The position numbers were made by a program, and so were the translations under genes. Source: DATCZB01 sp035513215 (GTDB lineage: Bacteria; Pseudomonadota; Gammaproteobacteria; Steroidobacterales; Rariloculaceae). Taken from it: a stretch of DNA of 64,000 bases. Below the pieces are notes generated by a model that did no database searches, was not told where the DNA came from, and saw only the letters and a list, made by a program, of their open reading frames with translations. Below, piece after piece: positions 63,871 through 64,000 of this stretch. The stretch is taken from assembly GCA_035513215.1 (NCBI GenBank), contig DATKCK010000028.1, positions 1 through 64,000 on the forward strand, given 5' to 3'. Position 1 is the first letter of the stretch, and each line of letters starts with the position of its first letter.

Positions 63871-64000
63871 CTAATCAAGGGCCAAAGAGCTTTCGTTGCT
63901 CGTCCCAGTCAAGGGGTAGATCGACCAGTCGCGCGCGCGCGCAAACTGCTCCAGCATCTTCACCAGTTCGGGCCAGTCGTCGTCGCCACTCCCTGCAAGC
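63871..64000 (-). CDS. Partial gene, C-terminal end only
   Basis: The minus strand has an open frame of 42 codons from the window edge to a TAG at 63871-63873. The reading includes DDDWPELVKMLEQFARARDW and ends SLALD. The amphipathic pattern looks like a real protein end. No family can be named from this length. It runs convergent to the tRNA. Confidence 0.4.
   Translation of the reverse strand, partial: LAGSGDDDWPELVKMLEQFARARDWSIYPLTGTSNESSLALD

Noticed and set aside
63930..63943. CG dinucleotide run as a possible Z-DNA or regulatory element
   Set aside because: It lies within the partial open frame (Ala-Arg codons) and is too short to claim a role.

Overview
The window is high-G+C, gene-dense DNA from a Gram-negative bacterium, most probably a gammaproteobacterium. 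The evidence is a full-length proteobacterial PurL, a DUF1820 gene, lipoprotein and beta-barrel envelope genes, an ExbB/ExbD/TonB-like machine, a sigma-54-type promoter before glnK-amtB and a perfect CRP-type palindrome. The lineage assignment is inference. The genome is unusual for a proteobacterium in carrying a complete mevalonate pathway next to hopanoid genes.

Region 1 (1-9.8 kb): a lipoprotein octaheme cytochrome c with TPRs, then a leftward operon for an NAD-dependent, molybdenum-containing formate dehydrogenase (fdsG-fdsB-fdsA-fdsD). An FMN-dependent alpha-hydroxy-acid dehydrogenase gene follows, and then fdhD.

Region 2 (9.9-27.5 kb): isoprenoid and hopanoid block. HMG-CoA synthase reads rightward. 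A twelve-gene leftward run then carries squalene synthase, hpnG, hpnN, hpnA, mevalonate diphosphate decarboxylase, phosphomevalonate kinase, an HMG-CoA reductase-mevalonate kinase fusion, IPP isomerase, hpnH, a wrecked hpnB, a lipoprotein with a C-terminal pilin-like module, and hpnM. Farnesyl diphosphate synthase diverges from the run. Together these go from acetyl-CoA units to squalene and then modify and export hopanoids. The squalene-hopene cyclase is not in the window.

Region 3 (27.6-41.9 kb): housekeeping and assorted genes: apt, a sulfotransferase, a DksA/TraR zinc-finger protein, a fused indolepyruvate:ferredoxin oxidoreductase, a tandem ABC ATPase, a MerC-like protein, an outer-membrane protein, glnK-amtB, hisN, an amidohydrolase, and a PadR regulator with a damaged membrane-protein partner.

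Region 4 (41.9-53.5 kb): an AAA-FHA protein faces a leftward operon of TlpA-like, TPR, ExbB, two ExbD and AgmX/PglI-domain proteins. It looks like an energised envelope-spanning machine.

Region 5 (53.5-64 kb): purL, an MBL hydrolase, DUF1820, a TagH-type FHA protein, a PP2C phosphatase and a kinase with four zinc ribbons (a type VI secretion-style regulatory set without structural genes), a cation efflux protein, a CrcB fluoride channel and tRNA-Ser(CGA). A partial leftward gene runs off the end.

Three copies of a palindrome built on GGGTCAGACCCC lie between genes. Two genes, hpnB and the PadR partner, show internal rearrangement or deletion. These could be real decay or assembly errors.
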